NCBI GenBank assembly: GCA_903953895.1
Contig: CAJBLH010000070.1
Coordinates: 1 to 64,000 of the forward strand
Source: an uncultured Desulfobacteraceae bacterium
Lineage (GTDB): Bacteria > Desulfobacterota > Desulfobacteria > Desulfobacterales > Desulfatirhabdiaceae
Length of the DNA stretch: 64,000 nucleotides
Direction of reading: 5' to 3'
The notes below the pieces were generated by a model that saw only the letters and a program-made list of their open reading frames with translations, made no database searches and was not told where the DNA came from. Positions within the stretch are counted from its first letter, which is position 1. The number at the start of each line of letters is the position of its first letter. Of this stretch, positions 1-7,815 are shown in pieces. The translations under genes were made by a program, and so were the position numbers.

Positions 1-275
1 ATTGAATATAATTCATTATTAATTGTGATATTCATTAATATTTGGTGCGAAATGTAAGTTGTAAGCTTGACTTAACCAATTTTCACGAGGATTTTCTCGA
101 AATGCTACTGGATGTAGTCTGCTATGCAGCCTGAGCTCCCTCAATTTGTACAAAGTCGAGATTATAAAATGGTACCCCATTCAACTGAGCCAGTGCCTAT
201 TTCGCAGTTCAACATATTTTAACAGCAATCAAAATTCAATGAGAATTTTTCAGATGACTCATGTGGAGGTGCATC
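1..275. other. AT-rich non-coding leader at window start
   Basis: This stretch before the first gene is AT-rich for about its first 60 bases and then of average composition. I see no convincing gene, tRNA or terminator. A Shine-Dalgarno GGAGG lies at 265-269, just before the ATG at 276. Any promoter for the following gene should be here, but I cannot assign -35/-10 boxes with confidence. Confidence 0.4.
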
Positions 276-3200
276 ATGACTGTTCTTCGAAAGCTTGCTC
301 CTTTCACCGTCATCTATCTGACGGCTGCCTGCTGTTGTCTGATCTGTTTCGCCATTGCGGTGGTTCCGGCAAGCGACTTGCCGCCGGTGGAGATTCCGCC
401 GGAACTCTTCCGGTGGAAACCGTGGGTACTCTACGGCATGGAAGAAAAGTTCTGCCCGACCCTCTGTAACGATGCGGAAACGTCCGCATGCATCTGGCCT
501 TCCCGGCTGAAATTGACCATTGATGACACCGTGGGGCATTTTGAACAGCAATGGCTGATTTTCCGGGATGTGTGGGCCGTACTGCCTGGAAGTCGGGATG
601 TTTATCCGGATAGCGTCAATCTCAATGGTAAGCGGGTTCCTGTTCTACCTAGGGACGCTGGCCCATCCATCCGGCTTTCCAAGGGCGAACACCGGGTCAG
701 CGGCGACTTTTCCTGGAAGGAAATCCCGGAAACAATGATGATCCCCGTGGAATCCGGCGTTGTAACGTTGATGGTGAAGGGTCAGGTGGTTGAACAACCG
801 GTTATCGACAATACCGGAAGACTCTGGATCCGGAAACGCGATGCCGGGCCGGCTCTGGAAAACCGAATGGAAATTCGGGTGTTCAGACGCATCCGAGACG
901 ATATGCCCATGACCGTTCTGAATCATCTTCGCATGAACATTTCCGGACAGGTCCGAGAAATCCGACTGAATGATATTCTCCTGAAAGATGCCGTTCCACT
1001 TCGGTTGTCGTCCTCCCTTCCGGCCAGAATCGGAGCAGAGGGAGAAGTGATGGTCCAGGCCCGACCCGGCAATTGGCTGCTGGAAATCGAAACCCGGTTC
1101 GAGCATCCCATGGATCAAATTTCGGCAGGTACATGTCCTTATGGTGAAGAAACTTGGTCGTTCGAGTCCCGGAATCATCTGCGGATGGTGAGTATTTCCG
1201 GGGCCCCGGGAATCGATCCCGGCCAGACTGAGATTCCGCCAGCCTGGAAAGAATTTCCCGCTTATCTGATCCAGCCCAACACTGTTTTGCGGTTTCAAAC
1301 GCTTCGACGGGGAGACAGTGATCCGGCGCCGGATCAACTGAGCATTCATCACACCTGGTGGCTGGATTTCGACGGACAGGGCTACACGCAGAAGGACAAA
1401 ATCACGGGAACCCTCAGCCGGCAGTGGTATCTGGCCATGAATCCGCCCGGAATCCTGGGAAAAGTGGCTGTTGACGGAACCGATCAGCTCATCACGGCCC
1501 ATGGCGTGGAAGGTAAGGCCGGCGTCGAGCTTCGGCAGGGGCAGTTGCAACTCGATGCGGACTCACGGATCGATGCGCCGCTTCGCCGGTTACCAGCAGG
1601 CGGCTGGGATCACGGATTTCAAGCCGCTTCCGGCGAGTTGAATCTTCCTCCCGGGTGGCAACTTTTTGCCGCCGCCGGTGTGGAGGTGGCACCAGCTTCC
1701 TGGCTGGAACGGTGGTCTCTACTGGATTTTTTTCTGGTTCTGCTGACGGCCATAGCGGTCTGCCGACTTAATTCCTATGTCTGGGGTGCTGTGGCCCTGG
1801 CAACACTGACCTTGACCTTCCAGGAGCCTGGCGCCCCGCAGACCATCTGGCTCTGTCTTCTGGCCGCATCAGCCCTGATCCGGGTATTGCCGGATGGAAA
1901 GATGAAGCAGACCGCCGTTCTGTGTCGTGCCTGCAGCGCTGTTGTTCTGCTGACCATCATTATTCCATTCTCGATTCAGGCCATACGACAGGGATTATAC
2001 CCGCAACTGGAAAAAATTCTGATCCGTCCGCATCACGCAGTCATACCCTCTCAGAATTTCATGTCCACGACACCGCCGGCGGAATTACAGAAACAGGAAC
2101 GCCGACTGAAAGCATCTGCCACGCTGCCACCCTCTTCTGGAAAAATGCTGTATGAGTCAGTAAGCCGCCGTCCATCCCAGGCTCAGGACCCCCAAGCCCT
2201 GATCCAGACCGGTCCGGGCCTTCCTACATGGAAATGGCGGTACTTTACCCTGCAGTGGAATGGACCTGTGGGCAAGGATCAAACCTTCCGTCTCTGGCTG
2301 ATCCCACCCTGGGTCAATCTTCTTCTGGCCATTATCCGGGTCTTTCTTTTGGCTGTATTGACGACAGGACTCTGCAGTTTCACGAATTGGCGAGACAGGA
2401 TTCATTTAACGCATTCTATCATGGCCGCATCCCTATTGCTTCTGGCAATTACGGGTTCTTTCGCAAACGCTCAGGACGAAGCTCCACCGGCGGCCTATCC
2501 GCCCGCAGCAATCCTCGAAGCGCTTCAGCAACGGCTGCTGAAAAAAACAGATTGCTTTCCGATCTGCGCCGATATTCCCCGCATGGAAATCCAGATGGAC
2601 GATACCGTTCTCCATATGGATATCGATGTCCAGGCAGCCGTTGAAACAGCCGTTCCCCTGCCTGGAGATACGGAAAGCTGGCGGCCGGATACTGTCACGA
2701 TGAATCAACAGCCCATGAAAGGTCTCATGAAGGACAGGGACGGTCGCATCTGGGCGCTGGTTCCGGAAGGCATCCACCATATCCGGATCAGTGGAAAAAC
2801 CGCCCGCTTGAATGCTGTTCAGATCGCACTTCCCATCAAACCGCGACAGGTTACGGCCGTTGCCAAGGGGTGGTCGATTCAGGGCATTGGTCCCGACGGA
2901 AAAGTGTCCGCCGGCATTCAATTGCAACGGATCGAAAAACAGGAAACCTTCGAAGCTCCAGTCGGAACTGGCGCACTGTCTCCATTTTTTCACGTGGAAC
3001 GTGAGATTGTTCTCGGCTTGACCTGGGAGATTCGCACCCGGATTACACGACTGACGCCTCCGGGTGCCCCGCTATCCCTTCAACTGCCACTTTTGGCAGG
3101 GGAGTCCGTGACAACGGCGGGGATTCATGTGGAAATGGGAAAGGCCATGATCAATTTTGATCCGGACAGTCTGGAAATGAGCCTTATTTCTCACCTGAAC

Positions 3201-4355
3201 ATATTGGAAATCCTTCACCTGAGCGCACCGGAATCCGTTCCCTGGACAGAGTCCTGGATTCTGGATGCAGGCAGCGTATGGCACTGCGAGTTTTCCGGAA
3301 TTCCCGTGATTCATCAACAGGATGCCGAGGGAAAATGGCGGCCCGAGTGGCGACCCTGGCCGGGAGAAAGTATCGATATCCGCATTACTCGGCCCGCGGT
3401 GATCCCCGGTCCGATCATCACGATGGACAGCGCCGCAGTGAAGTGGACGCCCGGAGAGCATCTGGAGAAGGCGGAGCTGACGATAACGGTCCGCACCAGC
3501 CGAGGCGGCCGGCACCAACTGGAACTGCCGCAACATGCCGCACTTCAGAACGTCTCCATTCAGGGCAGATCACAGCCGATTCGGCAGGAAGGCCGCAACG
3601 TGGTTCTGCCGCTGGTTCCCGGAACGCAGGTCATCGTTCTGGAATGGCAGCAGCCGACATCCGGGTTGTGGCGTTATCATCCATCCCAGGTATCCATAGG
3701 AAACCCGGCAGTAAATGCCTCGGTGTCTTTTCACCTCCCAGAACACCGATGGATTCTCTGGACGTCCGGGCCCCGACTCGGGCCTGGCGTCCTGTTCTGG
3801 GGATATCTGCTGATCACCGTTCTAATTTCAATAGGTCTGGGGAAAACCGCCCTGGCGCCGCTGAAAACCCATCACTGGGTGCTGTTGACCATGGGGCTTA
3901 CACAGATTCCTCCCTGGATGGCGTTGATTGTTGTGGGTTGGTTGCTGATACTCGGCGTTCGCAACACGGTCATTCCCCGCGGCGGCTGGGCGTCTTACAA
4001 TTTCACGCAGTTGATTCTGGCGGGCTGGACAGCAGCGGCATTGTCCGGTCTGTATATGGCGGTGGAAAACGGACTGTTGGGGATACCCGACATGCAAATC
4101 GCCGGAAACCAGTCCACCAGCCGGATTCTGAACTGGACGCAGGACAGAATCGGCGGTTTTATGCCGGAGCCATCGGTGATCAGCCTGCCGGAATGGGTGT
4201 TCCGTGTGCTGATGCTGCTCTGGTCTCTGTGGCTGGTGTTTTCGCTGCTGAGCTGGCTGAAATGGGGATGGGGGTGTTTCAGCCGGGGTGGGGCATGGAA
4301 AAAAATGGAGATTCGGCGAAAAGTTGATACAAAAAATACTGGAACATCCAACTGA
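276..4355 (+). CDS. Large inner-membrane protein of two duplicated halves, function unknown
   Basis: 1359 residues. The ATG at 276 was chosen over 261 because GGAGG lies six bases before it. A hydrophobic N-terminal segment is followed by a long, probably periplasmic, beta-rich region, then several membrane segments (about 1710-1990). A second signal-like hydrophobic stretch near 2420-2475 ends in ANAQDEAP, and a second extracytoplasmic region and more membrane segments follow (about 3790-4270). The halves resemble each other. Each opens with a Cys-rich motif (FCPTLCND at 450; DCFPIC at 2550), then I.DDTV, then an IW motif about 120 residues on. Each later has LP..W.L....G....P just before its membrane segments, followed by a Q.P-containing hydrophobic stretch. 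I do not recognise the family. It converges on the sigma/anti-sigma operon. Confidence 0.8.
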   Translation: MTVLRKLAPFTVIYLTAACCCLICFAIAVVPASDLPPVEIPPELFRWKPWVLYGMEEKFCPTLCNDAETSACIWPSRLKLTIDDTVGHFEQQWLIFRDVWAVLPGSRDVYPDSVNLNGKRVPVLPRDAGPSIRLSKGEHRVSGDFSWKEIPETMMIPVESGVVTLMVKGQVVEQPVIDNTGRLWIRKRDAGPALENRMEIRVFRRIRDDMPMTVLNHLRMNISGQVREIRLNDILLKDAVPLRLSSSLPARIGAEGEVMVQARPGNWLLEIETRFEHPMDQISAGTCPYGEETWSFESRNHLRMVSISGAPGIDPGQTEIPPAWKEFPAYLIQPNTVLRFQTLRRGDSDPAPDQLSIHHTWWLDFDGQGYTQKDKITGTLSRQWYLAMNPPGILGKVAVDGTDQLITAHGVEGKAGVELRQGQLQLDADSRIDAPLRRLPAGGWDHGFQAASGELNLPPGWQLFAAAGVEVAPASWLERWSLLDFFLVLLTAIAVCRLNSYVWGAVALATLTLTFQEPGAPQTIWLCLLAASALIRVLPDGKMKQTAVLCRACSAVVLLTIIIPFSIQAIRQGLYPQLEKILIRPHHAVIPSQNFMSTTPPAELQKQERRLKASATLPPSSGKMLYESVSRRPSQAQDPQALIQTGPGLPTWKWRYFTLQWNGPVGKDQTFRLWLIPPWVNLLLAIIRVFLLAVLTTGLCSFTNWRDRIHLTHSIMAASLLLLAITGSFANAQDEAPPAAYPPAAILEALQQRLLKKTDCFPICADIPRMEIQMDDTVLHMDIDVQAAVETAVPLPGDTESWRPDTVTMNQQPMKGLMKDRDGRIWALVPEGIHHIRISGKTARLNAVQIALPIKPRQVTAVAKGWSIQGIGPDGKVSAGIQLQRIEKQETFEAPVGTGALSPFFHVEREIVLGLTWEIRTRITRLTPPGAPLSLQLPLLAGESVTTAGIHVEMGKAMINFDPDSLEMSLISHLNILEILHLSAPESVPWTESWILDAGSVWHCEFSGIPVIHQQDAEGKWRPEWRPWPGESIDIRITRPAVIPGPIITMDSAAVKWTPGEHLEKAELTITVRTSRGGRHQLELPQHAALQNVSIQGRSQPIRQEGRNVVLPLVPGTQVIVLEWQQPTSGLWRYHPSQVSIGNPAVNASVSFHLPEHRWILWTSGPRLGPGVLFWGYLLITVLISIGLGKTALAPLKTHHWVLLTMGLTQIPPWMALIVVGWLLILGVRNTVIPRGGWASYNFTQLILAGWTAAALSGLYMAVENGLLGIPDMQIAGNQSTSRILNWTQDRIGGFMPEPSVISLPEWVFRVLMLLWSLWLVFSLLSWLKWGWGCFSRGGAWKKMEIRRKVDTKNTGTSN

Positions 4356-4413
4356 GCGTTTGTTCAGGAATTATAGAAATATTTTACAGGCTGGTCGGTA
4401 TATAAAAAGATCA

Positions 4414-4689
4414 TCAGAGGTCTCTTTTCTGGCCGGAGAGTTTTTGAATCAGCGATTTCAGGTGGTTCGAAAAAGCTGTCGGTACCGGTATTTCGTTCGG
4501 CGTCAGTGATCTGCAGAAACAGATGGTCTGGCGAAAGGTTTCCATGCAGGCTTTGCAGGGGATACACGCTCTGGCATGGTTTTCGATGTCTTTGCAGGTC
4601 AGATCGTCCAGTTCATTGTCGATGTAATCGGACAATTTGGCGAACATTGCCAGACAGTCTTTTCGGTTGTGATCATGCACCATGGTCAT
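4414..4689 (-). CDS. Zinc-finger anti-sigma factor (zf-HC2 type)
   Basis: 91 residues. The segment HARACIPCKAC carries the HxxxCxxC signature of ZAS-type anti-sigma factors, in the expected place after an N-terminal stretch containing an LSDYIDNELDD helix. That motif binds zinc and clamps the partner sigma factor. There is no membrane segment, so this is a soluble, probably redox- or metal-responsive version. The start overlaps the end of the upstream sigma gene by 17 bases (ATG at 4689; 4683 is an alternative), indicating translational coupling. Known for the family: such pairs autoregulate. The signal is unknown. Confidence 0.85.
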   Translation of the reverse strand: MTMVHDHNRKDCLAMFAKLSDYIDNELDDLTCKDIENHARACIPCKACMETFRQTICFCRSLTPNEIPVPTAFSNHLKSLIQKLSGQKRDL

Positions 4690-5287
4690 AATAGGTTTTG
4701 AGCTTTTCTCTGAGGAAAAGACGTGCCCGATGGAGTCTTACCTTGATATTTTCAGTTGTTAAGCCCATCACCTGTGCAGTTTCCGCAGTGCTGAATCCTT
4801 CCATGTCCCGCAGGACCAAGACCAGGCGGTATTTTTCCGGAAGCGCTGCAATGCCCTCTCTGATGATGGATAAGAGCTCTTCATTCAGGAGCTGGTCCAG
4901 CGGGAGGGTGGCCCACCCCGGCACCTGCACCGGAAGCTCTGCATTTTCATCGGGAATGAATTCATCCAGAGACAGCTCTCTTTCCGGTGCGTATTTGGAT
5001 TTTCGCTTTTTCTTCAGGCAGGTGCTGGTGGCAACGCGGTAGAGCCAGTTCCTGAATTTGGTTTCATAACGAAAATCCTTCAGATACTTGAAGACATTGA
5101 TGAACGTGTCCTGAACCATGTCTTCGGTATCTTGCACATTACGGCACATCCGCATGCCGAAATTGTAAAGTTTCCGCTCATAGCGAAAGACCAGTTCCGG
5201 AAACAGGTCAGTCTGTCCGGCATTGATCGCCTGAATCAATTCAAAATCATCATCCGTTTTGGTCTTTGGACTGGGGAATATCGGCAT
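4673..5287 (-). CDS. ECF RNA polymerase sigma factor (RpoE-like)
   Basis: 204 residues, the usual length of an ECF sigma factor. Region 2 is seen at about residues 25-95 (YERKLYNFGMRMCRN, then DTEDMVQDTFINVFKYL, then FRNWLYRVATSTCL). Region 4 is at about 140-198 (LPEKYRLVLVLRDMEGFSTAETA, then a helix-turn-helix ending VRLHRARLFLREKL). A 30-residue linker between them is Pro/Glu rich. The gene sits 37 bases after a 29-residue membrane peptide and overlaps the anti-sigma gene. The target regulon is not evident from the window. Confidence 0.92.
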   Translation of the reverse strand: MPIFPSPKTKTDDDFELIQAINAGQTDLFPELVFRYERKLYNFGMRMCRNVQDTEDMVQDTFINVFKYLKDFRYETKFRNWLYRVATSTCLKKKRKSKYAPERELSLDEFIPDENAELPVQVPGWATLPLDQLLNEELLSIIREGIAALPEKYRLVLVLRDMEGFSTAETAQVMGLTTENIKVRLHRARLFLREKLKTYYDHGA

Positions 5288-5324
5288 TGGCTTTTTTGCC
5301 CGTCACCTGACAGGCGTTTTTCAT

Positions 5325-5414
5325 TCATGTGGAAATACCAAATTTAGGCAGAATGTACGCCTGAAGGACAAACCATCCCACCACAACCGCCAACAATATC
5401 AATGCTTCTTTCAT
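5325..5414 (-). CDS. 29-residue single-pass membrane peptide upstream of sigma factor
   Basis: Short ORF with ATG at 5414 and TGA at 5325. It is preceded by a strong Shine-Dalgarno AAAGGAG with ordinary spacing; the nearer-upstream ATG at 5419 leads straight to a stop. The peptide starts MKEALILLAVVV and ends LPKFGIST, with one hydrophobic run at residues 4-22, so it should sit in the membrane as a single helix. It lies 37 bases before the sigma factor gene, on the same strand, and is likely co-transcribed with it. I do not recognise it. Its position suggests it could feed a membrane or envelope signal to the sigma/anti-sigma pair, but that is inference. Confidence 0.6.
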   Translation of the reverse strand: MKEALILLAVVVGWFVLQAYILPKFGIST

Positions 5415-5534
5415 ATCATAACTCCTTTAAGTTAAACAAACAGATTATAGAAATCATTCTGTATATGATGAACCTGAAAAAAGGATAGGGTTACAGGAAA
5501 TGATAAAGAAAGGAACAGGCCAGTTTGAAACCGA

Positions 5535-5737
5535 TCAATGATTCTCGGTGCACAGACTGAACCCGAGGATCGATGCCGCATAAGGGGATAGGAAGAGCCC
5601 GATCCGGGCAAGCCCGAAATACCAGAGATAAAGCTGAATGATTAGGGGAAACCCTCTGAAAATCAGCAGTATGCTGACGCCCAGTCCCTGCAACAGGGAC
5701 AGCAGTACCGTATATTGATATAGATCAGGTCTTTCAT
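5535..5737 (-). pseudogene. Remnant of second amino-acid ABC permease (HisM/GlnP type)
   Basis: From about 5708 to the stop at 5535, one minus-strand frame reads VLLSLLQGLGVS, then IFRGFPLIIQLYLWYFGLARI, then LSPYAASILGFSL. This is the conserved RGxPLxxQ(L/F)...YFGL...LSP..A block of polar amino-acid permeases. The ATG at 5737 overlaps the end of the ATPase gene but is in another frame. The region joining the first helix to the RG.PL block is missing (about 30-40 residues), and everything after the second conserved block is lost to a TGA. Only about 55 of roughly 220 residues remain. The expected operon position (after the ATPase) supports the reading. Confidence 0.7.
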
Positions 5738-6161
5738 GATGCGGTAGCTGTCAGGTCGGTGATGCTGAAGCAAAATTCGCGAGTTCGCCAGCAGCAGGCG
5801 TTATTTAAAATGACATCCGGTGTTCCCTGTTCCACGATTTTACCGGCTTCCATGAAAATCATCTCTGTTGCCAGAAATGATCAAAGAGGTTGAAGTCCTG
5901 AAAAATCATTCCTACCTGCTGACGATAGGCACACAGTGCTTTTTTATCAGTTCCGTCGATCAGGCGGCCTTCCAGTAATATGCGGCCGCTGTCCGGGGAA
6001 ACCAGGTAGTTGATGCTTTGCAGCAGCGTGCTTTTTCCGGCGCCTGAAGGGCCGATCAGTACCTTGATCTCTCCGGCATCGATCGACAGAGACACATCCT
6101 CCAAAACAAGACGATCTGCGAACCGTTTGGATAGATTTTCAACCGATAAAATGGAGTTCAT
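5734..6161 (-). pseudogene. Amino-acid ABC transporter ATPase (GlnQ/HisP type), internally deleted
   Basis: The first 95 residues are a normal GlnQ-type start: Walker A GPSGAGKST and the Q-loop region VGMIFQDFNLFDH. The frame stops at 5859. In a second minus frame immediately after, a normal GlnQ C-terminus follows: EMIFMEAGKIVEQGTPDVI, then RTREFCFSITDLTA, ending at TGA 5734. The middle (about 95-100 residues, including the LSGGQ signature, Walker B and H-loop) is missing, and the join is out of frame. It cannot encode a working ATPase. The start lies ten bases after the true-frame stop of the permease gene. Confidence 0.88.
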
Positions 6162-6171
6162 GTGGCTTTCT

Positions 6172-6748
6172 TCAGTGTGTGTATCCGGGGATTTTCAGTC
6201 GCTTTTGCAGTGCTGCCAGGCCCCGGGTTCCCAGATAAGTTAGAATCATGAACATGAAACCAGCCAGCAGATATATATGCAGGTGCTGGTAGGTTCTGGA
6301 AGCGACATGGTTGGCCCGGGACATGAGCTCCGAAACGCCGAGCGCATAGGTTACCGCGGAATCCTTCAGAAGAACGGAATACTCGTTGGACCAGCCCGGA
6401 ATGGATATGCGGAGGGCCTCTCAGAATCTGTGACTGGTAGGCCGAACTGATAAGTCCCAGCACGATAACTGCCACTGAAAACGCCGAAAGATTAATGTTC
6501 AGAAAAGAGGCCAGTCCGAAATAAAAGAGAAACAGAAATACCAGAAGGGGAATACCGCGAAAAAACCACGCATAGATACTGATCATTATGCGGGTCGCTT
6601 TTCCGGAGTAAATCTGACCCAAGGCCAGTGGAAGCCCCAGTAAAAAACCAAAGAGCATGGCGCCGATTACCACGACGACATTGACCCATGCTCCTTTGAG
6701 AAGATAAAAAAAGCCTTCCTGAATCGCGGTGAAGCCGTCAGATGCCAT
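6172..6748 (-). pseudogene. Amino-acid ABC transporter permease 1, frameshifted
   Basis: Residues 1-110 are a good HisM/GlnP-family permease (LLKGAWVNVVVVIG, then FFRGIPLLVFLFLFYFGL, then SSAYQSQILRG). Near 6415-6421 the frame is lost. In another frame the sequence goes on as EALRISIPGWSNEYSVLLKD, then AVTYALGVSELMSRA, then a last membrane helix and the end GYTH at TGA 6172. This is the conserved EAA-like loop and C-terminus of the same family. One frameshift therefore splits an otherwise full-length gene of about 192 residues. Either a real mutation or a sequencing error would explain this gene alone, but its two operon neighbours are also broken. Confidence 0.85.
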
Positions 6749-6811
6749 GTGGGGCCGGAGAAGAGAATGATGATGTCGTTATGGTATCCAACGACTGCTC
6801 TTTCAAAATGG

Positions 6812-6839
6812 AAGACTTCGGGATTGCTCCCGAAGTCTT
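6812..6839 (-). promoter_or_regulatory. Perfect 12-bp hairpin between binding-protein and permease genes
   Basis: A 12-base arm at 6812-6823 and its exact complement at 6828-6839 enclose a four-base loop. On the minus strand it follows the binding-protein gene and precedes the permease gene, with no T-run after it. Such hairpins between a periplasmic binding protein gene and downstream transporter genes usually protect the upstream mRNA and lower expression of the rest. That role here is inferred. Confidence 0.7.
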
Positions 6840-6873
6840 GTGAGACTGCATTTCAGGCAAGGCGTATCAGCAA

Positions 6874-7635
6874 TTATCTGACGCCGTATTCTTTCTTCAA
6901 CTCGGTCCAGGCAATGCTGGCCATCAGGCGTTTGAGACCTTCGTTCAACTTGGTTAGCAGCTCAGTGTCGTCTTTTCGACAAGCATATGCTGTTTCATCA
7001 TCTGGCTGCCCATAACTTCCCAGAATCTTTATGGCCATTCCTTTGTCCATGAACTCTTCGGCGGCACTCTGAGACACCGCGGCAACATCAATTCGGCCGT
7101 TCACAACGTCCTCCATGGCCAGCGGCGCAGAATCATACTGCTGTAGCTTGAATTTCTTTTCTTTGTCTGTTATCAGCTTATCCACAATCCAATTGGCTTC
7201 AGAAGTGCCGCGCTGGACGCCCCATTTCATATCCGGCTCCATGGTTTTGTCCGGCATGATGGAGTTGTCTTTTTTGGCGACCAGAATCATCACAGTTTTA
7301 AAGTAACACGTGGAGAAATTGACCTGCTGTTTGCGCGGTTCGTCAACGCTCATTCCGGAAGCGATCAAGTCGATCTTACCGGCTTTCAGGCTGGGAATGA
7401 CGGCCTCCCACTGGGTCGGCTGATGCTGAACCTTGAATCCCATTTCCTTGGCAATCCAGTTGATGGCCTTGATATCCAGCCCGTCGGGTTCGCCTTTGCT
7501 GTTGATAAAGCTGAACGGCGGATAATTGGCGTCTATGCCGTTAATATACACTTTTTCTTCAGCAGCGGTGACGCCGCTGAACACCAGACCGATCAGAGCC
7601 AGTATAAAAAGACTTTTGAATATCGATTTTTTCAT
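6874..7635 (-). CDS. Polar amino-acid ABC transporter periplasmic binding protein
   Basis: 253 residues; the start at 7635 follows GGAGGAA. A Sec signal peptide (residues 1-25, ending VTAAEE) precedes an SBP_bac_3 fold: INGIDANYPPFSFIN, GLDIKAINWIAKEMGF, WEAVIPSLKAGKIDLIASGMS, then a C-terminal lobe with GSYGQPDDETAYACRK. In family members the first and third of these segments bind the amino group and carboxylate of the ligand. The gene looks intact although the permease and ATPase genes after it are broken, so the protein either works with another transporter or is on its way out. Confidence 0.9.
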   Translation of the reverse strand: MKKSIFKSLFILALIGLVFSGVTAAEEKVYINGIDANYPPFSFINSKGEPDGLDIKAINWIAKEMGFKVQHQPTQWEAVIPSLKAGKIDLIASGMSVDEPRKQQVNFSTCYFKTVMILVAKKDNSIMPDKTMEPDMKWGVQRGTSEANWIVDKLITDKEKKFKLQQYDSAPLAMEDVVNGRIDVAAVSQSAAEEFMDKGMAIKILGSYGQPDDETAYACRKDDTELLTKLNEGLKRLMASIAWTELKKEYGVR

Positions 7636-7815
7636 TTGGTTCCTCCAACTTTAATAGCCTTTGAATGTCCGTTTTTATACCCTTACTTCAATTCATGCCG
7701 TCCAAACAGGGTTTGCCGTTACGGTCTTGCCGGTGATTTTCCATGACATCGGCACTATGCTACATATGATGTTAATTTTGGCCTAAAATCCTATCGATTG
7801 TCAATATTAAAACAT

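Noticed and set aside
1-60. ATTAAT-type dyad near the window start as an origin or attachment site
   Set aside because: AT-rich sequence makes such short dyads by chance; no DnaA boxes, integrase or replication genes are adjacent.
645-1550. 301-residue minus-strand open frame
   Set aside because: It lies wholly inside the large membrane protein gene on the other strand, has no Shine-Dalgarno and shows no recognisable domain; a shadow frame.
3278-4327. 349-residue plus-strand open frame in a second frame of the large gene
   Set aside because: It is a GC-rich shadow: very Arg/Gly/Ala-rich, no ribosome site, and the overlapping frame has membrane helices and internal repeat similarity.
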